From NCBI RefSeq assembly GCF_947499215.1, contig NZ_CANMNI010000004.1, positions 62,001 to 126,000 of the forward strand: DNA of 64,000 nucleotides. Reading direction: 5' to 3'. The notes beneath the pieces were generated by a model. It was not told where the DNA came from. It saw nothing but the letters and a program-made list of their open reading frames with translations, and searched no databases. The position numbers and the translations under genes were made by a program. Origin of the DNA: an uncultured Pontibacter sp. GTDB lineage: Bacteria; Bacteroidota; Bacteroidia; Cytophagales; Hymenobacteraceae. This document shows positions 16,441 to 25,059 of the stretch, in pieces; the first letter of the stretch is position 1, and every line of letters starts with the position of its first letter.

Positions 16441-17472
16441 GTGATTGATATTGATGAAATAGAGAGCATAGAGGATTCGGATGAATTATATGAACACCAT
16501 CGCATTGTAGTGGATAAGGGACAGGCCTTGTTGCGGATAGACAAGTTCCTGATGGATCGCCTCCCGAATGTGACACGAAACAAACTGCAGGGTGCCATAC
16601 GCTCAGAATCGGTGCAGGTGAACCAGAAGCCCGTAAAGGTAAGCTATAAGGTAAAGCCACTCGATGTTATCACCATCACACTGGCCAATCCACCACGCGA
16701 CACAGACGTAGTGCCTGAGGATATACCGCTTAACATTGTGTATGAGGACAATGAGCTGCTGATTATTAACAAACCCGCCGGTATGGTGGTGCACCCCGCC
16801 TACAATAACTGGACTGGTACCTTAGTGAATGGCCTGACTTTTTATTTTCAGAATCTGCCCACTACCCGAAATGGAGAAGGCCGACCCGGTTTGGTGCATC
16901 GTATCGACAAGGATACATCCGGTCTGTTAGTTATAGCGAAGACGGAATACAGCATGGCCTTTTTAGCTAAGCAATTCTTTAAGCATACAATAGAGCGTAC
17001 ATACTATGCCTTGGTTTGGGGAGTGCCCAAGCAGGAGCAAGGCACTATAGTCGGTCATGTGGGGCGCAGTGCGAAAGACAGGCGTGTAATGGCTGTATAT
17101 CCTGATGGTGAGTATGGCAAACATGCAGTGACACACTACAAGGTGCTGCGCAAGTTTAAGTATGTCTCTTTGGTGCAATGCAACTTGGAGACGGGACGCA
17201 CGCACCAGATTAGAGCGCATATGAAGCACTTAGGACACCCGCTGTTCTCTGACACCACTTACGGTGGCGATAAGATACTACAAGGTATGCCAACGGGCTC
17301 ATACAAGACTTTTGTAGAGAATGCCTTTAAGCTGATGCCAAGGCAAGCCCTACATGCTAAGTCCTTAGGTTTTATCCATCCTGTCACGAAGGAGTCTTTA
17401 CTATTTGAATCTGAACTGCCGGAGGACTTTAAGGCTGTATTAGAAAAGTGGTCTTTGTATGAGAACCAGTAA
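16441..17472 (+). CDS. RluA/RluD-family pseudouridine synthase
   Basis: Converts uridine to pseudouridine in RNA, for RluD in helix 69 of 23S rRNA. An S4 RNA-binding domain (about 28-75: LLRIDKFLMDRLPNVTRNKLQ) precedes the catalytic domain, where LVHRIDKDTSGLLVIAKT contains the nucleophile Asp near residue 155. Later motifs ETGRTHQIRAHMKHLGHPL and ARQALHAKSLGF-like ending are typical. The GTG at 16441 (343 residues) is preferred; the TTG 6 bp upstream is possible. It is set between two terminators and is probably transcribed alone. RluD is the likeliest subfamily. Confidence 0.93.
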   Translation: MIDIDEIESIEDSDELYEHHRIVVDKGQALLRIDKFLMDRLPNVTRNKLQGAIRSESVQVNQKPVKVSYKVKPLDVITITLANPPRDTDVVPEDIPLNIVYEDNELLIINKPAGMVVHPAYNNWTGTLVNGLTFYFQNLPTTRNGEGRPGLVHRIDKDTSGLLVIAKTEYSMAFLAKQFFKHTIERTYYALVWGVPKQEQGTIVGHVGRSAKDRRVMAVYPDGEYGKHAVTHYKVLRKFKYVSLVQCNLETGRTHQIRAHMKHLGHPLFSDTTYGGDKILQGMPTGSYKTFVENAFKLMPRQALHAKSLGFIHPVTKESLLFESELPEDFKAVLEKWSLYENQ

Positions 17473-17510
17473 GAGATTTTAAGTGGTTTGTTGTGAGTAG
17501 AAAACCATGT

Positions 17511-17556
17511 AAAAACAGAAAGCCCGCTCCATTTGGAGCGGGCTTTCTGTTTTTAT
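17511..17556. terminator. Bidirectional terminator between rluD-type gene and TPR gene
   Basis: A 19-bp perfect stem (17512-17530 with 17535-17553), ATTT loop, with A-runs on the left and T-runs on the right, so it can end both converging transcripts. Confidence 0.92.
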
Positions 17557-17570
17557 AAAGACGTTAATTA

Positions 17571-19175
17571 TTAACGTTTCTTTTTAGTCCCAGGAGTTTT
17601 GTTGATTTCAGCAAGTGCTGTTTCAGCCTGTGTATTCGTCGGGTCAAGCGTCTTTACTTCTGTCCAGTGCTTGATGGCGTTTTCACGCTCACCTTTCAGA
17701 TAGAAGTAATAGCCCAGATAAGTATTAGCTTCGATAAGCTCTTTCTTGTACTTCTCCTTCTCACCTTCCGTCAGTTTTATAAACTCCTCGTAATGTGGCT
17801 TAGCAAGGCCTTGCTCGGTTTCAGGGTCTAAGTTAGACTGTGCACGGGCTCTCCAGATATGGGCATAAGCATAAGTTGGATTTGCATCTGTAATCTTCTT
17901 ATATGTTTCGTCCGCCTTATCATATTGCTCAGCCAGCATATAGGCATTACCCAAGTGGAAATAGTCAGTATTAGAAGCTCCGAGTTTTTCCTGCTTTTTG
18001 TTGTATACCTCTACTGCTTTGTCGAACTGCTTTTCACGGGCATATTGGTTGGCCAGATCGTAGTACAGCTCTGCTTTGCTAGGATCCATCTCAATCGCTT
18101 TTTCCAAGTTTTGGATAGCCTTTGCAGATTGGTTGTTTCTGCCTAAGATTTTACCATAATACTCGTAGTCGCTCGCAATAAGAGTAGACGTGTCTGCCAT
18201 TGTCAAATAGTTCTCCATGGCTTTCAAGGCTTCTTCAGGCTTGCCAAGCTCAAGGTAAGAGTAAGCCAACAGACGGTTCATTGTCTTGTTGCTAGGCTCA
18301 GTCTTCAGTACCTCCTGCGCTTCGTTAAGAGTTCCTTCATAATCTTTTGTCAAGAACAAGAAAGAGGCATACTTAGCACGAGTGGCTGGCGTGTTCTCAG
18401 CCATATCCATGTACTGTTTGAAGGTAGAGAGTGCTCTATCGTACTGACCAGCGAAATAATAAAGCTCGCCTAGGTCACTGTAAGCAGGAGCATAGTTCGG
18501 ATCTACTTCAATTGCTTTTTTATAAGCTTCTTCTGCCTCGTTGTAGTTACGTGAGCTTGTGTAAAGCTGGCCTCTCTTCAAGTGCGCCTTAGCGAACTTG
18601 TCATTAAGCTGAGTCGCTCGGTCATAACTTGTCATGGCCTGACCACCATTGTTGAGTTTCAGGTATGCGTCACCTAAAAGTACATAAGCTTCGGCATTGT
18701 TTTTATCGCGTTCTACAGCCTGCTTCAAATATTCAACAGCCTTATTATAGTCTTGCTCTGTGGCGTTTGGAGCCTCAATGTAAGCCTCACCAATAGAAGC
18801 TAGCACATAAGCATCTTTCTTACCGCGCTTCATGGCATTATCAAAATGCTTTTCAGCAGCGGCACGATTGCCTTTTTCTAGCTCAACTTTACCAAGACCC
18901 ACCATGTTGATAGCGGACTTAGAATTTTTGGCCAAACCCTGATTAAAGTAGTAAGCAGCTGAGTCTACGTTTTCAGTGCGCAGATACACATCGCCTAATG
19001 CAAAGTAGGCGTTGTCAGCTTTTTTGTTATTTAGCTGAGATTTATAAATAGATTTAGCTTCCTGATAGCGTTCTAAATCTACTGCTCTTCTTCCTTGATC
19101 GCCTGATTGCGCAAATGCCGCAGCAGTCGGGAACATAGCAGCTACCAGCAAAGCATATTTCCAGTTATTTGTCAT
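17571..19175 (-). CDS. Periplasmic tetratricopeptide-repeat protein
   Basis: 534 residues with a signal peptide (MTNNWKYALLVAAMFPTAAAFAQ) and at least ten TPR units of 34-36 residues covering about 30-530, for example ADNAYFALGDVYLRTENVDSA and PNYAPAYSDLGELYYFAGQYD. TPR arrays bind partner proteins; no enzyme domain is seen. It is the last gene of the minus-strand series that starts with exbB, 42 bp after the PstS-like gene, a combination I recognise from other Bacteroidota genomes. The context suggests a role with the TonB energy-transduction system in the cell envelope, but this is inference. Confidence 0.88.
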   Translation of the reverse strand: MTNNWKYALLVAAMFPTAAAFAQSGDQGRRAVDLERYQEAKSIYKSQLNNKKADNAYFALGDVYLRTENVDSAAYYFNQGLAKNSKSAINMVGLGKVELEKGNRAAAEKHFDNAMKRGKKDAYVLASIGEAYIEAPNATEQDYNKAVEYLKQAVERDKNNAEAYVLLGDAYLKLNNGGQAMTSYDRATQLNDKFAKAHLKRGQLYTSSRNYNEAEEAYKKAIEVDPNYAPAYSDLGELYYFAGQYDRALSTFKQYMDMAENTPATRAKYASFLFLTKDYEGTLNEAQEVLKTEPSNKTMNRLLAYSYLELGKPEEALKAMENYLTMADTSTLIASDYEYYGKILGRNNQSAKAIQNLEKAIEMDPSKAELYYDLANQYAREKQFDKAVEVYNKKQEKLGASNTDYFHLGNAYMLAEQYDKADETYKKITDANPTYAYAHIWRARAQSNLDPETEQGLAKPHYEEFIKLTEGEKEKYKKELIEANTYLGYYFYLKGERENAIKHWTEVKTLDPTNTQAETALAEINKTPGTKKKR

Positions 19176-19217
19176 TGTTCGTTAAATTTAGGTTGTGTTA
19201 TTATTGTTTGTTTATTT

Positions 19218-20186
19218 TTACTCCTCTTCCTGGCTGAAACTCCTAGCCTTATTGTTGAAGCCTACTATACGTACAGGCATTGTGGCAGGCACAAGACCTG
19301 ACTTCAAAATAATTCGCTGTCCTTTGTCACTTGCAACATAGGATGCAAAACCTGTGCCAAGACCTGCACGACCCTCAGTACTAATGATATACCAGAATCT
19401 TCTGAGTGGATATTCACCTTGTGCTATATACGCTTGGTAAGGCTGATAGTAGCTATCAGTCGTTATAGGATTGTCTTCAACACTTAAGCCTACTACTTTA
19501 ACTTGGCTCAGGAAGTTTAGCGAAGTAGAGTCGTCGCGATCGCTTATCCAGTTCACGCCAATTACGCCAATTGCATTTTCATTCTTAGCCACATAATCGA
19601 TAAGGGCAGGGTGCGAGTTACTCGCTGAGGCAGTAGGGGGCAGTGGCTGTCCGGCCATTAGCGTGTCGCGCATATACCTAGCCGTGCTTGAGTTATTATT
19701 ATCAAACACGATGGCTATGTCTCGCAGGCTACTTTCCGGGTTTAGCTGCTTCCAAGTGGTTATTTTACCAGTAAATATGTCGCGTAGTTGATTCATCGTC
19801 AGGAGCGTGTCCTGATTTTTTTGATTCACTATCAGTGCAACGGCATCTATCGCTATTCTAGTATACCTAGGTGTCAATTTTCGCTGGTCGAAAACCGCCT
19901 TCTCTTCCTCGGTTAGCTTACGCGAAACAATCGCAATACGGGTGCTGTCATCCACTAAATCCCCGAATACCTTTCCTTCTGCTTTATACTGTGCGTTGAT
20001 ATTGGCATATCTGTAAATACCCTCAAAAGTGCTCACCTGACTCTCTATGATTGGTTGGAAAGTCTCATCCACACTAATACTGATGGTGCCAGTCGTAGAA
20101 GTATCACGGCTCGTCTCTGGATTACCACCGCATGCTGCTAAAGTTGCAAGGCTGATACCCAAAAACATTTTGGCTGCTTTAATCAT
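19218..20186 (-). CDS. PstS-like substrate-binding lipoprotein
   Basis: 322 residues; the lipobox LAAC places the lipidated cysteine at residue 19. The rest is a periplasmic-binding-protein fold of the PstS type: SISVDETFQPIIESQVSTFEG, LNQLRDIFTGKITTWKQLNPE (the PstS signature) and NSSTARYMRDTLM around 150. PstS binds phosphate for the PstCAB importer, but no pstC, pstA or pstB is near; instead the gene follows TonB/ExbBD genes and overlaps a small membrane protein gene by 8 bp. The annotation as phosphate-binding is therefore by fold only, and the ligand may differ. Confidence 0.85.
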   Translation of the reverse strand: MIKAAKMFLGISLATLAACGGNPETSRDTSTTGTISISVDETFQPIIESQVSTFEGIYRYANINAQYKAEGKVFGDLVDDSTRIAIVSRKLTEEEKAVFDQRKLTPRYTRIAIDAVALIVNQKNQDTLLTMNQLRDIFTGKITTWKQLNPESSLRDIAIVFDNNNSSTARYMRDTLMAGQPLPPTASASNSHPALIDYVAKNENAIGVIGVNWISDRDDSTSLNFLSQVKVVGLSVEDNPITTDSYYQPYQAYIAQGEYPLRRFWYIISTEGRAGLGTGFASYVASDKGQRIILKSGLVPATMPVRIVGFNNKARSFSQEEE

Positions 20187-20445
20187 TATATCTGTTTCGC
20201 TTAGAAGATTTGGAGTTTACCTGATACGCTCTGATAAAACGTATGATGCCGTATAAAATCAATGTACCGCCAAATATCATGCGGGCTGGTTCTGATATGT
20301 CTAGGTTGTACTGTTCATCATCCATAAACATGATGAACAAGCCAAGCGCGACATATACCAGTGTCATGAGCATGCCAAAGTAGCGTGCGAATTTATTGAA
20401 AAAAGTTACCGACGGTTTTTCGTCTTCCCTTCGTGGTCGTAGCAT
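20179..20445 (-). CDS. Small two-helix membrane protein of unknown function
   Basis: 88 residues with a charged N-terminus (MLRPRREDEKPSV), two hydrophobic helices (about 22-42 and 56-72) separated by an acidic loop (MDDEQYNLDISEPARM), and a basic C-terminal tail. No enzyme motif. The 8-bp overlap with the PstS-like gene downstream indicates that they are translated together. I do not recognise a named family. Confidence 0.75.
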   Translation of the reverse strand: MLRPRREDEKPSVTFFNKFARYFGMLMTLVYVALGLFIMFMDDEQYNLDISEPARMIFGGTLILYGIIRFIRAYQVNSKSSKRNRYND

Positions 20446-20501
20446 CGTTCAGGTTTTACTATATATGTAGGCCTAAATTTAAGGTATATACTTTAAAAAC
20501 T

Positions 20502-20542
20502 AAAGCAGAAGCCTGCGCTATATGCATTTTGGCTTCTGCCTT
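20502..20542 (-). terminator. Terminator after the second tonB gene
   Basis: Inverted repeat GCAGAAGCC (20505-20513) with GGCTTCTGC (20531-20539), 17-nt loop; on the minus strand a short T-run follows. It lies just past the stop of the tonB gene at 20560. Confidence 0.65.
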
Positions 20543-20559
20543 ATACTATATATACGGGT

Positions 20560-21390
20560 TTATCGTTGTAAGTTGAAGCGTATTGGTAAGGTATAGCGCA
20601 CTGCCACGGGTTTTCCATTCTGTTTTCCCGGTGTCCAGTTAGGCAGGCTATTAATTACACGTAGCGCTTCTTCGTCCGTTCCGTAGCCCAGTCCTTTGAT
20701 TACGTTTGCATCTGTTACCTTTCCATATCTGTCAACAACAAATGTTACGACTACGATACCCTCTACTTGTTCTTGAACGGCCTTTCTAGGATAACGCATT
20801 TTTTTGCTAATATGTCTCATTAGGCCGTTTTCACCTCCCTCAAAATAGGGCATATCGGCTACATGATCAAAAATTGCGTTTTCTCCACTATCTGTTGATG
20901 AGCCCGGGGTTGTACTTCCTGTTTCTATTCCTTCTAAGTTCTGTTGTGCCGTCAGTTCTCCATCTATATTCTGCGTTCCGATTATGGCTCCTTCCATTTC
21001 TTTAATGGTGGGAGTCGTTTCTTCTGGACCTGCATGGTTATCCTCAACTACTTTTGGAGGCGTATGTTGAATAGCTTTCACTTTGTTTTCCACGGGTGTC
21101 ACTTGCTCAACCTTTGGTTTTGGATCTTCTATTGGTGGAGGTAAAATATCGGGCCCCAAGTATATTATGCCTTTATCGTCTTTATCAACTGGGGCTTGGT
21201 TTTCAATTTGCTTTTCAGGCATCACTAACGGCCATGCCAATGCGCTTACAAATAGTGTTGTGGCCAGTAATGCTGCTGTTAGTACATGTCTGCTGTAATC
21301 TCTGCGTAGTTCATAGGCGCCGTATTCCTTGTTTCTGCTGGCGAATACAACATTGTTAAATTGCATGTCGAATAAATAGCTCTCTTTCAT
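20560..21390 (-). CDS. TonB family protein (second of two)
   Basis: 276 residues. An N-terminal cytoplasmic segment DMQFNNVVFASRNKEYGAYELRR precedes one membrane helix (about 33-55), then a periplasmic linker rich in Pro, Glu and Thr (to about 180) and a C-terminal TonB domain of about 80 residues (YPRKAVQEQVEGIVVVTFVV, then GYGTDEEALRVINSLPNWTPG). TonB links the proton-driven ExbB/ExbD motor to outer-membrane receptors. It follows a related tonB gene but a strong terminator (21589-21617) separates them, and a TACATTTG -7-like element lies at 21554-21561, so it is likely expressed on its own. Confidence 0.92.
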   Translation of the reverse strand: MKESYLFDMQFNNVVFASRNKEYGAYELRRDYSRHVLTAALLATTLFVSALAWPLVMPEKQIENQAPVDKDDKGIIYLGPDILPPPIEDPKPKVEQVTPVENKVKAIQHTPPKVVEDNHAGPEETTPTIKEMEGAIIGTQNIDGELTAQQNLEGIETGSTTPGSSTDSGENAIFDHVADMPYFEGGENGLMRHISKKMRYPRKAVQEQVEGIVVVTFVVDRYGKVTDANVIKGLGYGTDEEALRVINSLPNWTPGKQNGKPVAVRYTLPIRFNLQR

Positions 21391-21588
21391 GGCTCATTCA
21401 TTTTATGGTGGATAAATACTTTTATGTTTCTCGTATTTTCCTATTAGATGAACCAACTGCTACTATTCCACAATATAGTTTAAGCTTTTTTAAAATATAT
21501 TGGAGCTGCTATGCTTTTAGTTTTTGTTGATCGAGTTTTATGTGGTGATGATTCAAATGTAGCGCTTTTTGCAAATTTGCTGGAAACG

Positions 21589-21617
21589 AAAACGGCCCTG
21601 ACAAGCAGGGCCGTTTT
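21589..21617. terminator. Terminator between the two tonB genes
   Basis: Perfect 12-bp stem AAAACGGCCCTG/CAGGGCCGTTTT with a 5-nt loop. It lies directly 3' of the first tonB gene (minus strand) and ends the exbB-exbD-exbD-tonB unit. Confidence 0.9.
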
Positions 21618-21636
21618 TGGTTGTTATGAAATTGAT

Positions 21637-22461
21637 TTACTTAATCGCAAATCTAACTGGCAATGTATAGCGAACAGGTACTGTTCTACCGTTCTGCTTT
21701 CCTGGCGACCACTTAGGCATTGTTTTCACAACACGCATTGCTTCTTCGTCAGTACCAGATCCGAGGCTTTTTACTACCTCGATTTCGGAGATTTCACCTG
21801 TGCGGCTTACAACGAAAGAAAGCACTACTAGACCTTCTACGCCTGCACGCTGTGCAGCTGCCGGGTAGCGGATGTTTTTACCTAGGTACTTCAACATTTC
21901 GCTTTCACCACCTGGGAATTCAGGCATCTGCTCCACGTAAGTATAGGGTTTTTCTTCTACTACATCTGCTACGATATCGCTTGTACCGTCGATATCACCT
22001 AGATCGAGAGGAGCACCTTTAACACCTTCAACATTTTTAGTTCCGATGTCAATATCCTCCAGTTCTTCCTGATCCGGTACCTGCTCTTCTTCCACAACTT
22101 CTGCGTCACGCTTCACAACTGGAGGCGTAAACTTCACCTGTGCACGCACTGGCGGCGGCGGCGGCGGAAGATCTGGCGGCGGCGGTGGCGGTGGCGGCGT
22201 CGCTTCGTCAATTGGTGGTGGTGGGGCTAACTCTACCTCTGTTACAATTCGCTCTACGGGCACTACTTCTTCCTCTCCTTCTATCAGTTTCGCAACAAGC
22301 GGGATACTGATTAACAGCGCGAAGACAGAAATTGCTATTAAAGCTGCCGTAGATACGTGTTTATTGTACAGTTGGCGTAGTAGGTAGGCGCCATACGCTC
22401 GGTTTCGTCCTTCGAAGACGATATCGTCGAGCGATGCTTTTTCTAACTTACTAGTTTCCAT
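21637..22461 (-). CDS. TonB family protein (first of two, proline-rich linker)
   Basis: 274 residues: cytoplasmic N-terminus LDDIVFEGRNRAYGAYLLRQ, a membrane helix (about 36-58), then a linker with runs of six to eight prolines near residues 78-105 and an acidic stretch (about 115-160), and a C-terminal TonB domain (YPAAAQRAGVEGLVVLSFVV; GSGTDEEAMRVVKTMPKWSPG). The proline-rich linker spans the periplasm. It starts 3 bp after exbD and is therefore the partner of the ExbB/ExbD motor here. It is paralogous to the next tonB gene, with the same V-F-x-x-R-N-x-x-Y-G-A-Y opening. Confidence 0.95.
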   Translation of the reverse strand: METSKLEKASLDDIVFEGRNRAYGAYLLRQLYNKHVSTAALIAISVFALLISIPLVAKLIEGEEEVVPVERIVTEVELAPPPPIDEATPPPPPPPPDLPPPPPPVRAQVKFTPPVVKRDAEVVEEEQVPDQEELEDIDIGTKNVEGVKGAPLDLGDIDGTSDIVADVVEEKPYTYVEQMPEFPGGESEMLKYLGKNIRYPAAAQRAGVEGLVVLSFVVSRTGEISEIEVVKSLGSGTDEEAMRVVKTMPKWSPGKQNGRTVPVRYTLPVRFAIK

Positions 22462-22464
22462 GTG

Positions 22465-22989
22465 TTACTGTCCAAATTTGCTCTGAACCAATTCCTTATC
22501 ATTGTCTGTAATGTCAACAATGGCAAAGCGATTAGTATCAGTGATTTTCAATTCATCTAAAATGTCTACTACGTTCTTGTAGCGCGATTTCTCCATTGGC
22601 TTCACTAGCACAGTCATTTTTTGATTGCCACGCACCTGTGGCGATATCAAGACTTTTCTGATGCCATTTGACGAATAATCTGTCTTTTGAACTTCCGGGT
22701 TCTCGGCAGGATCGCCAAGACCGAAATAGTAGTACAGATTGTCGTTCTCACCTAGGATAATCGTCATTGCATTACTTGCCTTCAGGGCAATTTGCTCATC
22801 AGGGTTGTCCGGCTTCACAGGCATGTTAATTTCCATGGTCTGTGGTTTACTGAACGTGGTAGTAAGCATGAAGAACGTCAATAGAAGAAACGCAAGGTCT
22901 ACCATGGGCGTCATGTCCAGATGGACAGACATTTTCTTGGACCTCTTTTTCCCACCTTTACCGGAGTCTTTTTCTTGTACTTCTGCCAT
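22465..22989 (-). CDS. ExbD/TolR family protein (second of two)
   Basis: 174 residues: a basic cytoplasmic start (GKGGKKRSKKMSVHLD), then MTPMVDLAFLLLTFFMLTT, one membrane helix with Asp30 of the MVDLAFLLLTFFM motif as the conserved proton-carrying residue, and a periplasmic domain. ExbD is the rod of the ExbB5-ExbD2 proton motor. It overlaps functionally with the exbD 17 bp upstream; the two differ in their periplasmic parts. Two exbD genes in a row are usual in Bacteroidota. Confidence 0.95.
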   Translation of the reverse strand: MAEVQEKDSGKGGKKRSKKMSVHLDMTPMVDLAFLLLTFFMLTTTFSKPQTMEINMPVKPDNPDEQIALKASNAMTIILGENDNLYYYFGLGDPAENPEVQKTDYSSNGIRKVLISPQVRGNQKMTVLVKPMEKSRYKNVVDILDELKITDTNRFAIVDITDNDKELVQSKFGQ

Positions 22990-23006
22990 TTCTTAGCTCC
23001 TTTCTG

Positions 23007-23612
23007 TTATAGGTTAGTTGGTCTATTTTCCATGTCAGTAACCAGGTTGAACCTGTTTATCTTACGGTCTTGCAGCGTCTGAATTACCTTCTGCACAATG
23101 GTGTAGTCCACATCGACATCCCCTTTGATGGCAACTACCACTTTTTGGTTTGTCAAACGCGTCTGGTGCACCCAGTCACCCAATTCGTTTCTTGCAGAAT
23201 CGACTGGAATACCTGGTTGGTTTACCTCTTTACGAGCAGTTGGCTCCATGGAGAGGTATGATTTAAGCTGGTTTACCGGAACGCCGAAGTTAGTTAGCAG
23301 GGAGAAGGTTTTACGCTCTTCCTCTGTGAAGCTAACGCCGTACTTGCTACCCATCTTGTCAAGCAACGATTCTTTAGTTCCCTGACCATCAACACCGAAG
23401 AACACCCGATTGTCTTTGTCAACCGTAATGGTGATGATGTTGGTGTCTGGAAGCTTGATCTCTGATACAGAGGATGGAGTATCTACAACCACCGCCTCTT
23501 CAGGAGCAAACTTTGTTGTCAACATAAAGAAAGTAACCAGCAAGAAGGCCAAGTCCACCATTGGCGTCATGTCCAACGTAGGTTTGGTTCTTTTTACTTT
23601 TACTTTAGGCAT
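23007..23612 (-). CDS. ExbD/TolR family protein (first of two)
   Basis: 201 residues, beginning MPKVKVKRTKPTLDMTPMVD with the membrane helix MVDLAFLLVTFFMLTTKF; the Asp of MVDLAF is the conserved intramembrane acid. The periplasmic part is longer than in the neighbour, with an insert around 85-130 (GVSFTEEERKTFSLL). It lies 18 bp after exbB and 17 bp before the second exbD. Hetero-oligomers of the two ExbD proteins are possible but not shown by the sequence. Confidence 0.95.
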   Translation of the reverse strand: MPKVKVKRTKPTLDMTPMVDLAFLLVTFFMLTTKFAPEEAVVVDTPSSVSEIKLPDTNIITITVDKDNRVFFGVDGQGTKESLLDKMGSKYGVSFTEEERKTFSLLTNFGVPVNQLKSYLSMEPTARKEVNQPGIPVDSARNELGDWVHQTRLTNQKVVVAIKGDVDVDYTIVQKVIQTLQDRKINRFNLVTDMENRPTNL

Positions 23613-23630
23613 TTTCTTGGGTTATAGCGA

Positions 23631-24506
23631 TTAGATAGTTGTATGCGGTCTTACAGTGTTTGCTGCAGTTTCGTGCTGCGAAGCGAACGTAGAGATGATG
23701 CTGAAACCAGCTTCGTCAATGCTGTAAGTCAACTCGTCAATCTTGCTTGTAAAGAAGTTGTAAGCAATGATCGCGATAGCAGAACCAGTTACACCAAGAG
23801 CCGTGTTGATAAGGGCTTCAGAGATACCGTTTGCAAGGGCTACTGCGTCTGGAGAACCTGCTGTTGCAAGAGCCGAGAACGCCTTCACCATACCAAGTAC
23901 TGTACCGATCAAACCTGTCAGTGTAGATACCGAAGCGATAGTCGAGATAATCACTAGGTTTTTCTCCAGCATTGGAAGCTCCAGTGAAGTAGACTCTTCT
24001 ATTTCTTTTTGAATAGCAGCTACTTTCTCAGCCTTAAGCAATTCTGGCTCGTTCTGCATTTCTTTATACTTCAGCAAACCAGCTTTTACCACGTTTCCAA
24101 CAGAACCTTGCTGAGCGTCACAGGCTGCAATAGCTCCGTTGATGTCGCGCTGGTTTAGTTTAGAAGAGATTGTACGTACGAAACCGGCAACATTCTTAGT
24201 TCCTTTTGCTTTGCTGATGGTAAGAGAACGCTCAATAGCGAAGATGAATACCAGTAAGTTAAGTGTCAAAAGGATAGGTACTACCCAACCACCTTTGTAA
24301 ACGATACCCAAGTAGTTATCAGGAAGTGGGTGATTCGCGTTGTCTCCACCTTCAAAGTTGGCTGGGTTACCGAATACGAACATATAGATAAGTACACATG
24401 CAATGAATGCAACCGGAATTACGATAGTGGCAAATAGAGAGGATGTGGTGCCGCTCTTTTTTTCTACATTAGCATCTTTGCTCACTACTGCAGTCTTTTT
24501 TTCCAT
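23631..24506 (-). CDS. ExbB/TolQ/MotA proton channel family protein
   Basis: 291 residues. A cytoplasmic N-terminus, a first helix (about 25-47: LFATIVIPVAFIACVLIYMF), a second (about 75-95: GGWVVPILLTLNLLVFIFAI) and the two C-terminal helices of the proton-channel domain (about 180-205 and 225-255), with the signature TIASVSTLTGLIGTVLGMVKAF and GISEALINTALGVTGSAIAII. This is the stator-like pentamer of the TonB motor. It is the first gene of the operon and is preceded by a good promoter (24739-24770) and a long untranslated leader of about 230 bases. Confidence 0.94.
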   Translation of the reverse strand: MEKKTAVVSKDANVEKKSGTTSSLFATIVIPVAFIACVLIYMFVFGNPANFEGGDNANHPLPDNYLGIVYKGGWVVPILLTLNLLVFIFAIERSLTISKAKGTKNVAGFVRTISSKLNQRDINGAIAACDAQQGSVGNVVKAGLLKYKEMQNEPELLKAEKVAAIQKEIEESTSLELPMLEKNLVIISTIASVSTLTGLIGTVLGMVKAFSALATAGSPDAVALANGISEALINTALGVTGSAIAIIAYNFFTSKIDELTYSIDEAGFSIISTFASQHETAANTVRPHTTI

Positions 24507-25059
24507 TTTGTTTAAAAGTTTAAAGTTTAGCTGTTTGTGTTGTAATTAAATCGATTGTGTAATATAAGAATGTAATTGTTTTGGATTTAGTTCTTTCTTG
24601 GTTTTGCAATTTCTGCTTTTTCTTCAATTTTCAAATGCTTTTACGCTTTAAATTTTGAAAAATCCTATTGTAATACCGAAGACTCTGATAAAAATCTCTT
24701 TTTATGCAGCTTCCTTTTAGGCGTGCATTGCGGCTTTACAAATATATTTTATTTTAAATTCTAATCCAAAGTTTAAACTTCATGCTGTGTTTAGAAGCAT
24801 CGCTTTAAAATCTGTTCATGATTGCTGCTCAAGCTTTTACTAATTAATCCGTTAAGATAAGCATATGTAATGAGCAGGCGCGACAGAGTTCTAGATTCCT
24901 GTATTTTTATAAGCTAGGCTAGAAAAGCAATGTAAGTGGAGCAAGGCATTCAAACTAATAGATACCAATAAAATAAACTGAATCAAGTTTGCTTGGGTGG
25001 CGCTTAGATACAAATCAAACCATAAATATAGTATCCACCTCGCAAACTTGTATGCATAC
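24507..25059. other. Gene-free AT-rich intergenic region upstream of exbB
   Basis: About 550 bp lie between the exbB start and the mazG stop. Apart from the exbB promoter candidate I see no reading frame, tRNA or obvious hairpin. If the promoter is real, exbB mRNA has a leader of about 230 bases, which could hold regulation not visible by eye. Confidence 0.5.
24739..24770 (-). promoter_or_regulatory. Promoter of the exbB-exbD-tonB operon (-33/-7)
   Basis: On the minus strand TTTG (24767-24770) is followed after 20 bp by TATATTTG (24739-24746), matching the Bacteroidota TTTG/TAnnTTTG promoter in both boxes and spacing. It is the best two-box match noticed in the window. Confidence 0.65.

Noticed and set aside
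19218-20186. A phosphate (pst) operon
   Set aside because: No pstC, pstA, pstB or phoU nearby; only the PstS fold is present, so the pathway is not claimed.
21511-21831. Plus-strand frame of 106 codons across the tonB gap
   Set aside because: It runs antisense through the tonB gene at 21637-22461 and through the terminator; no family resemblance.
24507-25059. A hidden small gene or tRNA in the 550-bp gap upstream of exbB
   Set aside because: No ORF with plausible start, no cloverleaf and no TTCGA-type T-loop found by eye on either strand.
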